Both the position numbers and the translations under genes were made by a program. Positions 40,938 to 49,970 of a stretch of DNA of 64,000 nt are shown in pieces. The notes under the pieces are model-generated. The model had not been told where the DNA came from, ran no database searches, and saw nothing but the letters and a program-made list of their open reading frames with translations. The stretch is from Shewanella sp. UCD-KL12 (GTDB lineage: Bacteria; Pseudomonadota; Gammaproteobacteria; Enterobacterales; Shewanellaceae). How positions within the stretch are numbered: position 1 is the first letter of the stretch; every line of letters starts with the position of its first letter. Where the stretch lies: positions 124,085 to 188,084 of the forward strand of contig NZ_MPHJ01000004.1 in assembly GCF_001957125.1 (NCBI RefSeq), given 5' to 3'.

Positions 40938-41225
40938 ATGACTAAATCCGAACTGATCGAAAAACTTGCCACTAGGCAGTCGCAGCTGTCGGCTAAAGAA
41001 GTGGAAAGCGCAATCAAAGAGATGTTAGAGCAGATGGCTCATACATTGGAAGGCGGTGATCGTATAGAGATCCGTGGCTTTGGTAGCTTCTCACTACATT
41101 TCCGTGCACCACGTACAGGTCGTAACCCAAAAACTGGAACCTCAGTTGAATTGGAAGGCAAGTATGTACCGCACTTTAAGCCAGGCAAAGAACTGCGTGA
41201 ACGTGTCGATGCTATCAACGCATAA
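40938..41225 (+). CDS. ihfB: Integration host factor, beta subunit
   Basis: IhfB pairs with IhfA to bend DNA sharply at specific sites. The 95-residue protein begins [14 protein letters not shown] and has the DNA-intercalating arm [16 protein letters not shown] start at the ATG at 40938, preceded by agaggg; a frame from 40884 adds 18 residues and is not used in the family. A small hairpin (ggggtg / cacccc, 40881-40896) lies between rpsA and ihfB without a T run. A terminator follows. Confidence 0.97.
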   Translation: MTKSELIEKLATRQSQLSAKEVESAIKEMLEQMAHTLEGGDRIEIRGFGSFSLHFRAPRTGRNPKTGTSVELEGKYVPHFKPGKELRERVDAINA

Positions 41226-41236
41226 ATGACATTGTT

Positions 41237-41265
41237 TTAAAAGCCTCCGTATGGAGGCTTTTTTA
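41237..41265 (+). terminator. Rho-independent terminator after ihfB
   Basis: Perfect palindrome aagcctccgtatggaggctt (41241-41260) with a T run. Confidence 0.9.
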
Positions 41266-41347
41266 TGCCTAAATTTTGCGTATTACTAGCTAGTTTGGTC
41301 ATTTTCTTAGATAATCACTTGATTAAAATAGCTATGTGGGGTGTATC

Positions 41348-41638
41348 GTGCGGTCATTTATCGTCACAGTGCTAGTAGCACTGCTTTTCTTCTTAGCGCT
41401 GATCTTTGGAGCACGTAACGAACAAGTCGTTACTATCAGCTATTTTGTTGCCCAAGGTGAGTTTAGATTACCCATTGTACTTGCAACTGTGTTCCTCTTA
41501 GGCTTTCTTATCAGTTGGATTTTTGCCATCTACCATATTGCTAAATTAAAGTTTGCACTGAGAAGTGCCAACAAGAAACTCAACCAACTTGAATCTCAAA
41601 CGACTCAAGTAGCCACAGTATCGGAAGTCGACGCTTAA
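41348..41638 (+). CDS. lapA: Lipopolysaccharide assembly protein LapA (YciS family)
   Basis: A small inner-membrane protein with two hydrophobic segments (about 3-22 and 39-61) and a C-terminal cytoplasmic coiled-coil-like helix (KFALRSANKKLNQLESQ), like E. coli LapA. It acts with LapB in control of lipopolysaccharide synthesis. I use the GTG at 41348, which gives MRSFIVTVLVALL and 96 residues; a GTG at 41336 would add four. It ends one base before lapB, so the two are co-transcribed. Confidence 0.88.
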   Translation: MRSFIVTVLVALLFFLALIFGARNEQVVTISYFVAQGEFRLPIVLATVFLLGFLISWIFAIYHIAKLKFALRSANKKLNQLESQTTQVATVSEVDA

Positions 41639-41639
41639 T

Positions 41640-42800
41640 ATGCTAGAGATCCTGTTTTTGCTGCTGCCTATTGCTGCCGGTTACGGGTGGTACATGGGGC
41701 GGCGCAGTGTAAGGCACAAACAGAGTAACCAAAGAAAACAGTTGAGTCGTGATTATTTCACAGGGCTTAACTTTCTGCTTTCTAATGAGTCAGATAAAGC
41801 GGTCGATCTATTTATTACTATGCTCGATGTCGATGATGAAACCATCGATACACATCTCTCTTTAGGTTCACTATTTAGAAAACGCGGCGAAGTGGATCGT
41901 TCTATTCGAATCCATCAAAACTTAATTGCCAGGCCCAGCCTTACTAATGAGCAAAGAGACATTGCCATGATGGAGTTAGGTAAGGATTATCTAGCTGCGG
42001 GTTTTTATGACCGCGCAGAAGAGATTTTTCTTAACCTTGTAAAGCAGGAAGATCACTCTGAAGATGCTGAAACGCACCTAATAGATATCTACCAGGTTAC
42101 CAAAGAGTGGCAGAAAGCGATTAACATCATTAAAAGTTTAAAGCGAAAGCGTCAGCAGAGCCTTAAACACAGTGCGGCGCATTTCTATTGTGAGCTCGCT
42201 AATGAAGAAACTAATACTGCAAATCAGATTAAGTTGCTGCAGTCTGCGTTAAAGCAAGACCCACAGTGTGGCAGAGCGCTACTTACGCTTGCAGAGAAGC
42301 ACTTAGATTCAGGTGAGCATACAAGGTGTAAAGAGTTACTCGCTAAACTGCTTGAAGCTGACATAGAGCTTTTTCCTGACTCTTTAGCTATAGCACGTCA
42401 AGCTTACCATGATAGTAAAGACCTTAATGGCTACAGCGAGCTTCTTAGACAAGCAATACAAAATGGAGCTGGAGCAAGTGTTGTTGTGACGCTTGCAAAG
42501 AATATGATTGAGCAGGGAGATCTCCCGGAAGCTGAGCAGCTTGTTCTCGATCGTTTATACCGTAATCCGACAATGAAAAGCTTCCAACACCTTATGCAGA
42601 TGCATGTTCAGCAAGCTGAAGATGGCCAAGCGAAAGACAGCCTGACTATGCTCGAAAAATTAGTTGAACAGCAGATCAAATTCCGCCCTGGCTATCGCTG
42701 TAGTGAATGTGGCTTCCCCTCACATCGCCTTTATTGGCACTGTCCATCTTGTAAGAGTTGGGGGAAAATAAAAAGAATTAGAGGATTAGATGGGGAGTAA
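41640..42800 (+). CDS. lapB: Lipopolysaccharide assembly protein LapB
   Basis: LapB (YciM) is a membrane-anchored TPR protein that promotes FtsH-dependent degradation of LpxC and so limits lipopolysaccharide synthesis. The 386-residue protein has an N-terminal membrane anchor (about 1-18), a series of TPR helices (about 35-345), and a C-terminal rubredoxin-like metal site with two CxxC pairs (CSECGFP and CPSCKSWG), all as in the E. coli protein (389 residues). It directly follows lapA. Confidence 0.96.
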   Translation: MLEILFLLLPIAAGYGWYMGRRSVRHKQSNQRKQLSRDYFTGLNFLLSNESDKAVDLFITMLDVDDETIDTHLSLGSLFRKRGEVDRSIRIHQNLIARPSLTNEQRDIAMMELGKDYLAAGFYDRAEEIFLNLVKQEDHSEDAETHLIDIYQVTKEWQKAINIIKSLKRKRQQSLKHSAAHFYCELANEETNTANQIKLLQSALKQDPQCGRALLTLAEKHLDSGEHTRCKELLAKLLEADIELFPDSLAIARQAYHDSKDLNGYSELLRQAIQNGAGASVVVTLAKNMIEQGDLPEAEQLVLDRLYRNPTMKSFQHLMQMHVQQAEDGQAKDSLTMLEKLVEQQIKFRPGYRCSECGFPSHRLYWHCPSCKSWGKIKRIRGLDGE

Positions 42801-42882
42801 TTTTCTGTCTAGTCAACAAATCAGCGACCAAGCTGATATTAAAGTGATATCCGTATATTAAAGCAAAGCAATTGGAGAATTA

Positions 42883-43578
42883 ATGAATAACAAATCGATA
42901 TTAGTCGCACTAGATTTTGATGATAAAAATGCTGCTTTGCAATTGATAGACAAGTTAGACCCAAATATGTGTCGTCTGAAAGTTGGCAAGGAGATGTTTA
43001 CACTCTTTGGCCCTGACTTTATCAAGGCGATTCATCAACGTGGCTTCGATGTTTTCCTCGACCTTAAGTTTCATGACATTCCAAATACTGTGGCTAAAGC
43101 TGTTACAGCTGCAGCTGAGCTTGGCGTATGGATGACCAATGTCCATGCCAGTGGTGGTCTGGCGATGATGCAAGCGGCAAAAAATGCCTTAGAGCCTTAT
43201 GGGGATAAAGCGCCGATTTTGATCGCGGTAACAGTCTTGACCTCAATGAGTGATGAAGATCTTAAACTTATCGGTATAGACGTACCTGCGTTTGAACATG
43301 TTCAGCGTTTAGCTAAATTGACGCAGCAAGCCGGCCTTGATGGCGTAGTATGTTCAGCGCACGAAGCACAGGTATTAAAATCACAATTAGGTGAGGCCTT
43401 TAAGCTGTGTACGCCAGGTATCAGACCAGTAGGTGCTGATAAGGGCGATCAACATAGGGTCATGACGCCACCTGAGGCGCTTGAGGCTGGGTCTGATTAT
43501 CTTGTAATAGGCAGACCTATTACAAAAGCAAATGATCCGCTCGCGGCGCTTACAGAGATCTACCAATCAATTAGTTAA
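42883..43578 (+). CDS. pyrF: Orotidine 5'-phosphate decarboxylase
   Basis: PyrF converts OMP to UMP, the last step of UMP synthesis. The 231-residue TIM barrel contains the catalytic [10 protein letters not shown] motif (Asp60, Lys62, Asp65) and the phosphate-binding loop TPGIRP. The ribosome-binding site tggaga precedes the ATG. It follows lapB by 82 bases, a conserved neighbour pair, and precedes the DUF2058 gene. Confidence 0.97.
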   Translation: MNNKSILVALDFDDKNAALQLIDKLDPNMCRLKVGKEMFTLFGPDFIKAIHQRGFDVFLDLKFHDIPNTVAKAVTAAAELGVWMTNVHASGGLAMMQAAKNALEPYGDKAPILIAVTVLTSMSDEDLKLIGIDVPAFEHVQRLAKLTQQAGLDGVVCSAHEAQVLKSQLGEAFKLCTPGIRPVGADKGDQHRVMTPPEALEAGSDYLVIGRPITKANDPLAALTEIYQSIS

Positions 43579-43616
43579 AAGTGTTTGTTACAAGATTAAG
43601 AGTAAGTGAGAACAAG

Positions 43617-44159
43617 ATGGCAAATCCATTTCAAGAGCAACTGCTAAAAGCAGGTTTAGTCAGTAAGCAAAAAGTGCAGAAAGCTAAAACTCAAAAAAGA
43701 CGTGATCGAAAAGCGAAAGTGGATGACGGCTCAGCTGATTTAAAGCAGCAGATCGCAGCACAGAAGCTTGAGCAAGCAAGTAAAGATAAAGCATTGAATG
43801 AGCAAAAATTTGCTGCCGCAGCGGAAAAAGGGCTGGTACGTGGACTTGTCACTGAGTTTACTCGCTTAGCAATTAAGTTGCCCCAAAATGCTGAGGTTAA
43901 GTTTAACTTTACTCATAATAACAAGATCTTCTCAGTTTATGTGAATGATACACTTCAAGCGCAACTTCAAAATGGCCAACTTGGTATTGTCCGTCACGAA
44001 GAAACGAGTTATCTAGTGCCTCATAAGCTTGCTGAAAGGGTTAACATGTTAGTCCCACAGTGGTGTGGTTACCTCTGGGAGAAGAGTGATAACTCGCAAG
44101 TGGTTGAAGAGGACGATCCATATGCAGATTATGTCATTCCTGATGATTTAATGTGGTAA
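43617..44159 (+). CDS. DUF2058 family nucleoprotein/polynucleotide-associated protein
   Basis: A 180-residue protein of the DUF2058 (YaiL) family, recognised by the start MANPFQEQLLKAGLVSKQKVQKAK, here in two parts (MANPFQEQLLKAG and VSKQKVQKAK), and a strongly basic, coiled-coil-like N-terminal third. The C-terminal part ends YADYVIPDDLMW, typical of the family. It has been described only as a possible nucleic-acid-associated protein. I start at the ATG at 43617; 12 extra residues upstream are not conserved. It is probably in an operon with pyrF and ends in a terminator. Confidence 0.85.
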   Translation: MANPFQEQLLKAGLVSKQKVQKAKTQKRRDRKAKVDDGSADLKQQIAAQKLEQASKDKALNEQKFAAAAEKGLVRGLVTEFTRLAIKLPQNAEVKFNFTHNNKIFSVYVNDTLQAQLQNGQLGIVRHEETSYLVPHKLAERVNMLVPQWCGYLWEKSDNSQVVEEDDPYADYVIPDDLMW

Positions 44160-44204
44160 TGGTTACTGCAGCGTTTTAAAGGTGAGTCACTCACTATTTG
44201 CATG

Positions 44205-44235
44205 AAGGCTTCTGAAATATCAGGAGCCTTTTTTA
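44205..44235 (+). terminator. Rho-independent terminator after the DUF2058 gene
   Basis: 11-bp stem aaggcttctga / tcaggagcctt (44205-44215 and 44220-44230) with one G-U pair, a four-base loop and a T run. Confidence 0.88.
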
Positions 44236-44317
44236 TTGGTAAACTTAAATTTTTAATCAAGCTTTTTATTCACAAGTATTTAAATTTCGCTTTCTTTTCC
44301 TACGGTATCTGGTATAA

Positions 44318-44335
44318 ATTAAACAAGTGTTTAAA
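44318..44335 (+). promoter_or_regulatory. Candidate PsrA-type operator upstream of the acyl-CoA dehydrogenase gene
   Basis: ATTAAAC-AAGT-GTTTAAA fits TTnAAAC-N4-GTTTnAA with one mismatch and contains the perfect palindrome TTAAAC-N4-GTTTAA apart from its centre. It ends 21 bases before the start codon. See also 21877-21894. Confidence 0.6.
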
Positions 44336-44356
44336 TCCAACGTTTGAGAGTCGAGA

Positions 44357-46114
44357 ATGAATCCATACCAAGCTCCGTTAGCCGAAATGAAATTCCTGTT
44401 AGATAAGGTGTTCGATGCGCCTCAAACATGGACATCACTTCCTGCAATTGCTGAAAATGTCGATATGGACACTGCCGTTGCAATTATGGATGAAGCTGAA
44501 AAAATCAGTCGTGATCTATTACATCCTATAAATCGTGCTGGCGATGAGCAAGGCGTAGTGCACCAAGATGATAAGGTGATCACGCCTGATGGCTATAAGG
44601 AGGCATATAACCATTATGCTGAAGGCGGCTGGGTAGGCTTGTGTGGCGATCCGGAGCTGGGTGGTATGGGGATGCCAAAGATGTTGGGCGTACTCGTTGA
44701 TGAGATGGCTTACAGTGCTTGTAATGCATTTACTTTATATGGCTCTCTTACTGCAGGTGCCGCGTTATGTATCAATGCTCATGGCAGCGATGAGCTTAAA
44801 GAGAAGTATTTACCACAGCTTTATAGCGGTGAATGGGCCGGGGCGATGGATATGACAGAGCCTCAGGCAGGCTCTGATCTTCGTGGCATTCGTACTAAGG
44901 CTGTTCCTAACGCTGATGGCAGTTATAACATTACTGGTAGCAAAATATTCATTACTGGTGGCGATCACGATCTAACTGAAAACGTTATTCACTTAGTGTT
45001 AGCAAAGTTGCCAGACTCTAACGGAATATCGCTATTCTTAGTACCTAAAATTAAAGTTGATGATGCAGGAACACTCACTGAGCCTAATGGTGTTACGGTT
45101 GGCTCAATTGAGCATAAGATGGGCCTGAAAGCTTCTTCAACGTGTGTAATGAATTATGATGAGGCGCAAGGCTACTTAATTGGTAAGCCAAACCGCGGTT
45201 TAGTGTGTATGTTCACCATGATGAATTATGAACGTCTCGCTATTGGTATCCAAGGGCTTGGTACATCACAAGCGGCCTATCAGATGGCTGCGGATTATGC
45301 CAAAGAGCGTGTACAAGGTGTTGCAGCAGGTGGCTCTCCTACAGGGGCAACAAGTGATCCTATCCTAGTTCACGGCGATGTACGTCGTATGTTACTGAAT
45401 ATTCGCGTGCTAACTGAAGCTGGCAGGGCGCTTTCGGTATTAACCGCTAAGCAATTAGATATCGCAAAATATGGTGAAGGTGAAGAGAAAGCAAAAGCCA
45501 GTCGCTATGTGGGTCTACTAACGCCAGTCGCTAAAGCTTTCTTGAGTGATAGAGGGTTAGATGCTGCGGTAACCGCCCAACAAGTATTTGGTGGCCACGG
45601 CTATATACGTGAAACAGGTATCGAGCAACTGGTTCGTGATACGAGAATTGCCCAAATTTACGAAGGAACCAATGGCATCCAGGCTATCGATTTCCTTGGC
45701 CGCAAGGTTACGGGTGACAATTTAACGGCATTAACGGAGTTTATTGCTGAGTGCACAGACAACCTCGCAACCCTTGATAACGTTGATGAAGCAGACAAGG
45801 CAACTGTTATCAGCTTATTTGTGAAGCTTTTAAAAGTCGCGGCTGATATTAATGAAAGCAAGCTTGAGAGACCTGCACTTATTAATGCATCAGCCGTCGA
45901 CTTTCTCGATGCATTTGGCCATGTACTATATGGCTATTTCTGGCTACTGATGGCTGATAAGTCAAGTACACATGCCGATCCAGCATTTACGCAGCAAAAG
46001 CAGATGTTGTCTAAGTTCTATCTAACCAAGATGCTGCCAAAAGCTGAGTACCACCTTGCTCAAGTGATCGCTGGTGATGCGTCTATCATGGATATTCCAG
46101 AAGAACTGTTCTAA
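44357..46114 (+). CDS. Acyl-CoA dehydrogenase with extra C-terminal domain (DmdC-like subfamily)
   Basis: A flavoprotein that oxidises acyl-CoA to 2-enoyl-CoA. The 585-residue protein has an N-terminal helical domain, the FAD- and substrate-binding motif MDMTEPQAGSDL, KIFITGGDHD, and the catalytic Glu436 in QIYEGTNGIQ. About 120 residues follow that belong to the acyl-CoA dehydrogenase C-terminal extension family. This layout is shared by long acyl-CoA dehydrogenases annotated as DmdC (3-methylmercaptopropionyl-CoA dehydrogenase) and FadE-like enzymes. The true chain-length preference cannot be read from sequence. The upstream PsrA-like site argues for a fatty-acid role. It is monocistronic. 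Confidence 0.9.
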   Translation: MNPYQAPLAEMKFLLDKVFDAPQTWTSLPAIAENVDMDTAVAIMDEAEKISRDLLHPINRAGDEQGVVHQDDKVITPDGYKEAYNHYAEGGWVGLCGDPELGGMGMPKMLGVLVDEMAYSACNAFTLYGSLTAGAALCINAHGSDELKEKYLPQLYSGEWAGAMDMTEPQAGSDLRGIRTKAVPNADGSYNITGSKIFITGGDHDLTENVIHLVLAKLPDSNGISLFLVPKIKVDDAGTLTEPNGVTVGSIEHKMGLKASSTCVMNYDEAQGYLIGKPNRGLVCMFTMMNYERLAIGIQGLGTSQAAYQMAADYAKERVQGVAAGGSPTGATSDPILVHGDVRRMLLNIRVLTEAGRALSVLTAKQLDIAKYGEGEEKAKASRYVGLLTPVAKAFLSDRGLDAAVTAQQVFGGHGYIRETGIEQLVRDTRIAQIYEGTNGIQAIDFLGRKVTGDNLTALTEFIAECTDNLATLDNVDEADKATVISLFVKLLKVAADINESKLERPALINASAVDFLDAFGHVLYGYFWLLMADKSSTHADPAFTQQKQMLSKFYLTKMLPKAEYHLAQVIAGDASIMDIPEELF

Positions 46115-46130
46115 AAGCTCTACAAGCAAA

Positions 46131-46164
46131 AGGGGGCGAATACTAAGGTATTCGCCCCCTTTTT
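46131..46164 (+). terminator. Rho-independent terminator after the acyl-CoA dehydrogenase gene
   Basis: Perfect 12-bp stem agggggcgaata / tattcgccccct (46131-46142 and 46149-46160) followed by a T run. It also lies downstream of the convergent dacB gene. Confidence 0.92.
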
Positions 46165-46216
46165 AATTTCAGCCCTAAACCACAAGCTTCAGGGGGGATT
46201 CTTTATTGGTGAAATT

Positions 46217-47677
46217 CTATTTGCTAGATGAAATTGAACCGCTGGTATCTACACTTGGCATTAATGGTTTATCCATCATAGATTGTAAAAATAGTGCACT
46301 AAAGGGCGCGAGTTGCTCCTTTTTTTCTATTGGGCTTTGACCATTCTCCATAATGACAAATAGCGTATCATCGATGGCCTTAGCGCGGATAAATCCAGCC
46401 AAGTTATCAACACCCTGCATAGAGCCTGTTTTAGCTAAAATATGCTGTTTTAACGGTGGCTTATTAAAGCTTGTCTTGTACTTTAAGGTGCCACTGATCC
46501 CTGAGATAGGCAACGAGTCGATGATATAGTCGAATCGAGTGTCTTTATAGATTAAGTTTAGTACTTGGCTTAGTTGTCTGGCACTGAGTAAGTTATACCT
46601 AGATAGCCCTGAACCATCAATTATTTGGGCATAATCGAGTGCAACGCCGTCACGAACAAGCACCTCTTTAAGCGCTAAAGCACCTTTAGAAAAACTGCCA
46701 GGTGCGCCGTATATTGTTCTACCTAGCTCTTTTAATAGGCTATCGGCAATTAAGTTATCAGATTTGACCAGCATGGTTTTCACTATATCTTTTAAAGGTG
46801 CTGACTCATGACTAGCGATAAGGCTTCGATACTTAGGAAGGTTGCCATTTAAGTAAACAGAACCCTTAAGCTTTATCTGATTAGATTTAAATAGCTGCGC
46901 CAGGCTTTGTTGAGCGAATAGACTAGGATCTGTAATGGCGATAGCAAGCTTAAGTGATTTCGAACCAGGAAAGCAGCCACTGAGATTAAATTGGTTACTT
47001 GCCAAACGAGTCAAAGATAGCTCACAAAAAGGATTATTCTCCGTTTTATCAAATACAGCGGTATTCTCAATCGATACAGGCAGGTAACTAGGCATAGACA
47101 ATTGACTCTTGCTGCTTGCCAGTTTTGCTTTTAACTCCGCGTGTATACAGTTTCTATTGATGATAAAACTTGATACTGGCGCCGCGTAACAGATCCCTAA
47201 ATCATCCCACACCCAGCCTGGTGCTTGTAATTGCTCGTTTGTTTCACCAACGAGGTAAACATTACCAGATATTTTATGGAGCCCTTGGTCGCTGAGTTGT
47301 TTAAATACTTCTCTGAAATCACTTAATTTCAGAGTGGGATCTCCTGAAAACTTGATATAAAGATCGCCATCAATCACGCCATTGGCTATTGGGTAGTGAG
47401 AAAAGAACTGGGTTTGATACCTAAACTCTTTACCGAGTACAGATGTTGCTCCAACGGCTGTAAGTAACTTCATCGTACTGGCGGGTAGCAACAAGGTATC
47501 GGCATTTTTCTGGAAAATGGTTTCACCAGAGATAAGGTTGGTGGCAATAATGGAGGTATGGGAGTGAGGCGGCTCAATTATTGAGAGAATATTGTTAAAG
47601 TAATCATTAGCTAATACGGGTGCTGAAAATGCACTGATAAACACGAGTGTACTGAGTAAATATCGCATAAGGCTCAC
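46217..47677 (-). CDS. dacB: D-alanyl-D-alanine carboxypeptidase/endopeptidase (PBP4 type)
   Basis: A periplasmic low-molecular-mass penicillin-binding protein that trims and opens peptidoglycan cross-links. The 486-residue protein has a signal peptide (about 1-23, ending SAPVLA-ND), the active-site SxxK in PASTMK (Ser67, Lys70), the SxN motif in KSDNL and the KTG triad in LAKTGSMQG. The large insert between SxxK and SxN is typical of class C PBP4. It is preceded by a terminator that separates it from the small gene upstream on the same strand. Confidence 0.94.
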   Translation of the reverse strand: MSLMRYLLSTLVFISAFSAPVLANDYFNNILSIIEPPHSHTSIIATNLISGETIFQKNADTLLLPASTMKLLTAVGATSVLGKEFRYQTQFFSHYPIANGVIDGDLYIKFSGDPTLKLSDFREVFKQLSDQGLHKISGNVYLVGETNEQLQAPGWVWDDLGICYAAPVSSFIINRNCIHAELKAKLASSKSQLSMPSYLPVSIENTAVFDKTENNPFCELSLTRLASNQFNLSGCFPGSKSLKLAIAITDPSLFAQQSLAQLFKSNQIKLKGSVYLNGNLPKYRSLIASHESAPLKDIVKTMLVKSDNLIADSLLKELGRTIYGAPGSFSKGALALKEVLVRDGVALDYAQIIDGSGLSRYNLLSARQLSQVLNLIYKDTRFDYIIDSLPISGISGTLKYKTSFNKPPLKQHILAKTGSMQGVDNLAGFIRAKAIDDTLFVIMENGQSPIEKKEQLAPFSALFLQSMMDKPLMPSVDTSGSISSSK

Positions 47678-47680
47678 ATA

Positions 47681-47704
47681 AAAACGCCTCGATGTTACGA
47701 GGCG
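47681..47704 (-). terminator. Rho-independent terminator between the small membrane protein gene and dacB
   Basis: 7-bp stem cgcctcg / cgaggcg (47685-47691 and 47698-47704) with a T run on the minus strand. It ends the upstream small transcript just before the dacB start, so dacB needs a promoter within or after this element. Confidence 0.8.
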
Positions 47705-47734
47705 AGACTGAAGAATGAACCATTATCATAGCGT

Positions 47735-47920
47735 TTATTCATCTTCAGGTTTATCTTTTTCCATTAACCGATACAGCCTGAGAGTGACAAAGGTTACTAA
47801 CGCGATAAAAAGGGGCAAGATAAAGATGCCTAATTCACTCTTAAAGTGAAAAATAGCCCAAGCGGAAACGAGGGTAATTAAAATAGTCACTAAAATTTTG
47901 CTATTCATTAGACCATGCAT
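47735..47920 (-). CDS. Small two-helix membrane protein, unknown
   Basis: A 57-61-residue protein with two hydrophobic segments (about 9-25 and 29-48) and a charged C-terminus (RLMEKDKPEDE), so it is probably an inner-membrane protein with that tail in the cytoplasm. Two starts are possible, ATG at 47920 or ATG at 47908 (MNSKILVTIL), the latter giving a more usual membrane-protein N-terminus. It is followed by its own terminator, which supports it as a real gene. I do not recognise a family. Confidence 0.65.
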   Translation of the reverse strand: MHGLMNSKILVTILITLVSAWAIFHFKSELGIFILPLFIALVTFVTLRLYRLMEKDKPEDE

Positions 47921-48005
47921 AAGTAGATTAAGATAATTAATTATAACTTGGCTAAAGGCATAAATCCGTGATTGATAATCGAGAAGTTGTAATTAGTGCG
48001 ACTTA

Positions 48006-48026
48006 AGCTTGTATTCAATACAAGCT
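48006..48026. promoter_or_regulatory. Perfect 21-bp palindrome, candidate operator
   Basis: agcttgtatt-c-aatacaagct: two exact 10-bp arms around one base. It is too tight to be a terminator hairpin, so it looks like a dimeric protein-binding site. It lies in the 306-base region between the small membrane gene (minus strand) and the DUF1904-pssA pair (plus strand). Nothing else in 47921-48226 is recognised. Confidence 0.55.
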
Positions 48027-48226
48027 GTTTAAATATCGAGCTTAGCCCAGTAATCCTTCAGCATTAAATCTAATTAAATTTGATGTTTTTTATACCTTAA
48101 ATCCACATTTGTTCAAAATTGCTCCGCTTCTTAATGTGTTATCAGGCAAAATTGGAGAAAACCCTTGCCCAATGAGGCGTTAATCGGTAATTTCTATCCC
48201 CTTATGAATTATATTAAGGGATCAAT

Positions 48227-48559
48227 ATGCCTCATATTCGTATGCGCGGTCTGCCCGAGAGTGTTGTTGCTAAGCTAAGCCATACATTACTCGAGCAATT
48301 AGCCGATCTATGTCAGGTAAATGCACAAGGTTTTACCTTAGACTGGATCCCAAGTCTTAGTTACCGTGACGGCAATTTGGACCTCAGTACTACACAAGTA
48401 GAAGTACTTTGGTTTCCTAAAGATCCCGAGACCCACGATAAAGTAGAGCAAGCGATCCGTGATGCTATTTCAACAGCGTATCCGGAACTACAACATCTTG
48501 CAGTTATGTTTAGAGAGTTAAATCCAGCTTGCTACTATCGTGATGGAAAGCATTTTTAA
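48227..48559 (+). CDS. DUF1904 family protein, tautomerase-like
   Basis: A 110-residue protein that fits DUF1904: MPHIRMRGLPESVV at the start, WFPKDPETHDKV in the middle and FRELNPACYYRDGKHF at the end. Pro2 after the initiator Met and the small size resemble the tautomerase superfamily (4-oxalocrotonate tautomerase, MIF), in which Pro1 is catalytic; that is an inference. It lies five bases before pssA and is probably co-transcribed with it. Confidence 0.8.
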   Translation: MPHIRMRGLPESVVAKLSHTLLEQLADLCQVNAQGFTLDWIPSLSYRDGNLDLSTTQVEVLWFPKDPETHDKVEQAIRDAISTAYPELQHLAVMFRELNPACYYRDGKHF

Positions 48560-48564
48560 AGGAG

Positions 48565-49884
48565 ATGACCTTGCTTGATAAGCTAGGTGGAATACCAATT
48601 CAACCAGATTCACTTCAATGGTTGCTTACACCCAAAGCCCTTAAGGCTGAGTTATTGAAACGCATTGGTAATGCGGTTCATTCAATCTATATCGCAGCAC
48701 TCTATCTTGAAGATGATGAGGCTGGGCGTGAAATATTATCAGCACTAATGGCTGCTAAGGATAAAAATCCTGCACTCGATATTAAAGTCTTAGTTGATTT
48801 TCATCGTGCCAGACGAGGACTGATTGGCCACAAAGGCGATAGCGGTAATTACCAGATGTACCGTAAGGTCATGGAAAGCGCTGAGCATCCGATTGAGATC
48901 TTAGGTGTGCCGGTTAAATCTCGTGAGTTTATGGGCGTGCTCCACCTTAAAGGGTTTATTGTTGATGATGCTGTGGTTTATAGCGGCGCAAGTATCAATA
49001 ACATCTACCTACATCAACAAGAAAAGTACCGTTTTGACAGATACCATGTCATTGAGTCTGAGGAGCTAGCTCGCTCAATGCGGGAGATGATCCAGACCTA
49101 TTTAGTTAAAGATGTAGCGGTTAGCTCACTGACCCAGCCAAAAGAGCAGGAGACGCTGCCTAAAAAGAATGATCTTCGCAGCCTCAAGCTGCGTTTAGCC
49201 AGCGCTAAGTATAAGTTTGACTCAACCACTATCGGTAACAGGGTGACACCTGTTGTTGGTTTAGGGCGCAAAAAGAATAAGCTTAACAAGATGGTTGTAG
49301 ACATGGTGTCACAATCACAAGAAGCCTTATTTATCTGCACGCCTTATTTCAACCCCCCTTATATATTGGCCAGAGCACTTGCTAAGCATCTAAGGGACGG
49401 CAAACGCATTGATATCGTGGTCGGTGATAAAACCGCAAATGATTTTTATATTCCCCCTGAGGAGGAGTTCTCAACCATAGGCGCGCTGCCATATATGTAT
49501 GAGCAGTCTTTGCGAAAATTCGCAAAACGTCAACAATGGGCGATAGAGAACGGCCAGTTAAACATTCATCTCTGGAAAGATGGCATCAATAGTTACCACC
49601 TTAAAGGGATCAGTGCAGACAGTAAAAAGCACCTCATCACTGGGAGTAATTTAAACCCACGTGCTTGGGCACTTGATCTTGAAAATGGATTACTTCTCCA
49701 TGATGATTGTGGTGCATGGAAGGAGAGTTTTGAGCAGGAGCAGGCGCATATATTACAGCACACTGAACGTTTGTATCATTACAGCCAGATTGAAACGTTA
49801 AACGATTATCCTGTGCCAGTTCGTAAAATCATGACACGTATTAGACGCCTAAAAGCCGATTTTTTACTAAGAAGAATTCTCTAA
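48565..49884 (+). CDS. pssA: CDP-diacylglycerol-serine O-phosphatidyltransferase (phosphatidylserine synthase)
   Basis: PssA makes phosphatidylserine, the precursor of phosphatidylethanolamine. It is the phospholipase D-type enzyme of gammaproteobacteria (E. coli PssA is 451 residues; this one is 439). Two HKD-like motifs are seen: VLHLKGFIVDDAVVYSGASI and YHLKGISADSKKHLITGSNL. The ribosome-binding site (aaagga) is very close to the ATG at 48565; a TTG at 48571 is spaced better, so the start is uncertain by two codons. A terminator follows at 49908. Confidence 0.93.
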   Translation: MTLLDKLGGIPIQPDSLQWLLTPKALKAELLKRIGNAVHSIYIAALYLEDDEAGREILSALMAAKDKNPALDIKVLVDFHRARRGLIGHKGDSGNYQMYRKVMESAEHPIEILGVPVKSREFMGVLHLKGFIVDDAVVYSGASINNIYLHQQEKYRFDRYHVIESEELARSMREMIQTYLVKDVAVSSLTQPKEQETLPKKNDLRSLKLRLASAKYKFDSTTIGNRVTPVVGLGRKKNKLNKMVVDMVSQSQEALFICTPYFNPPYILARALAKHLRDGKRIDIVVGDKTANDFYIPPEEEFSTIGALPYMYEQSLRKFAKRQQWAIENGQLNIHLWKDGINSYHLKGISADSKKHLITGSNLNPRAWALDLENGLLLHDDCGAWKESFEQEQAHILQHTERLYHYSQIETLNDYPVPVRKIMTRIRRLKADFLLRRIL

Positions 49885-49907
49885 GCAGGCTGATAACGCT
49901 AGTATGA

Positions 49908-49939
49908 AAAAGGCGAGCAATTATTTGCTCGCCTTTTTT
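49908..49939 (+). terminator. Rho-independent terminator after pssA
   Basis: Stem aggcgagcaa / ttgctcgcct (49911-49920 and 49925-49934) with flanking A and T runs. It also lies downstream of the convergent emrD gene. Confidence 0.9.
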
Positions 49940-49970
49940 ATTGCTTAAGCTTCATCCACGCAATCGATAA

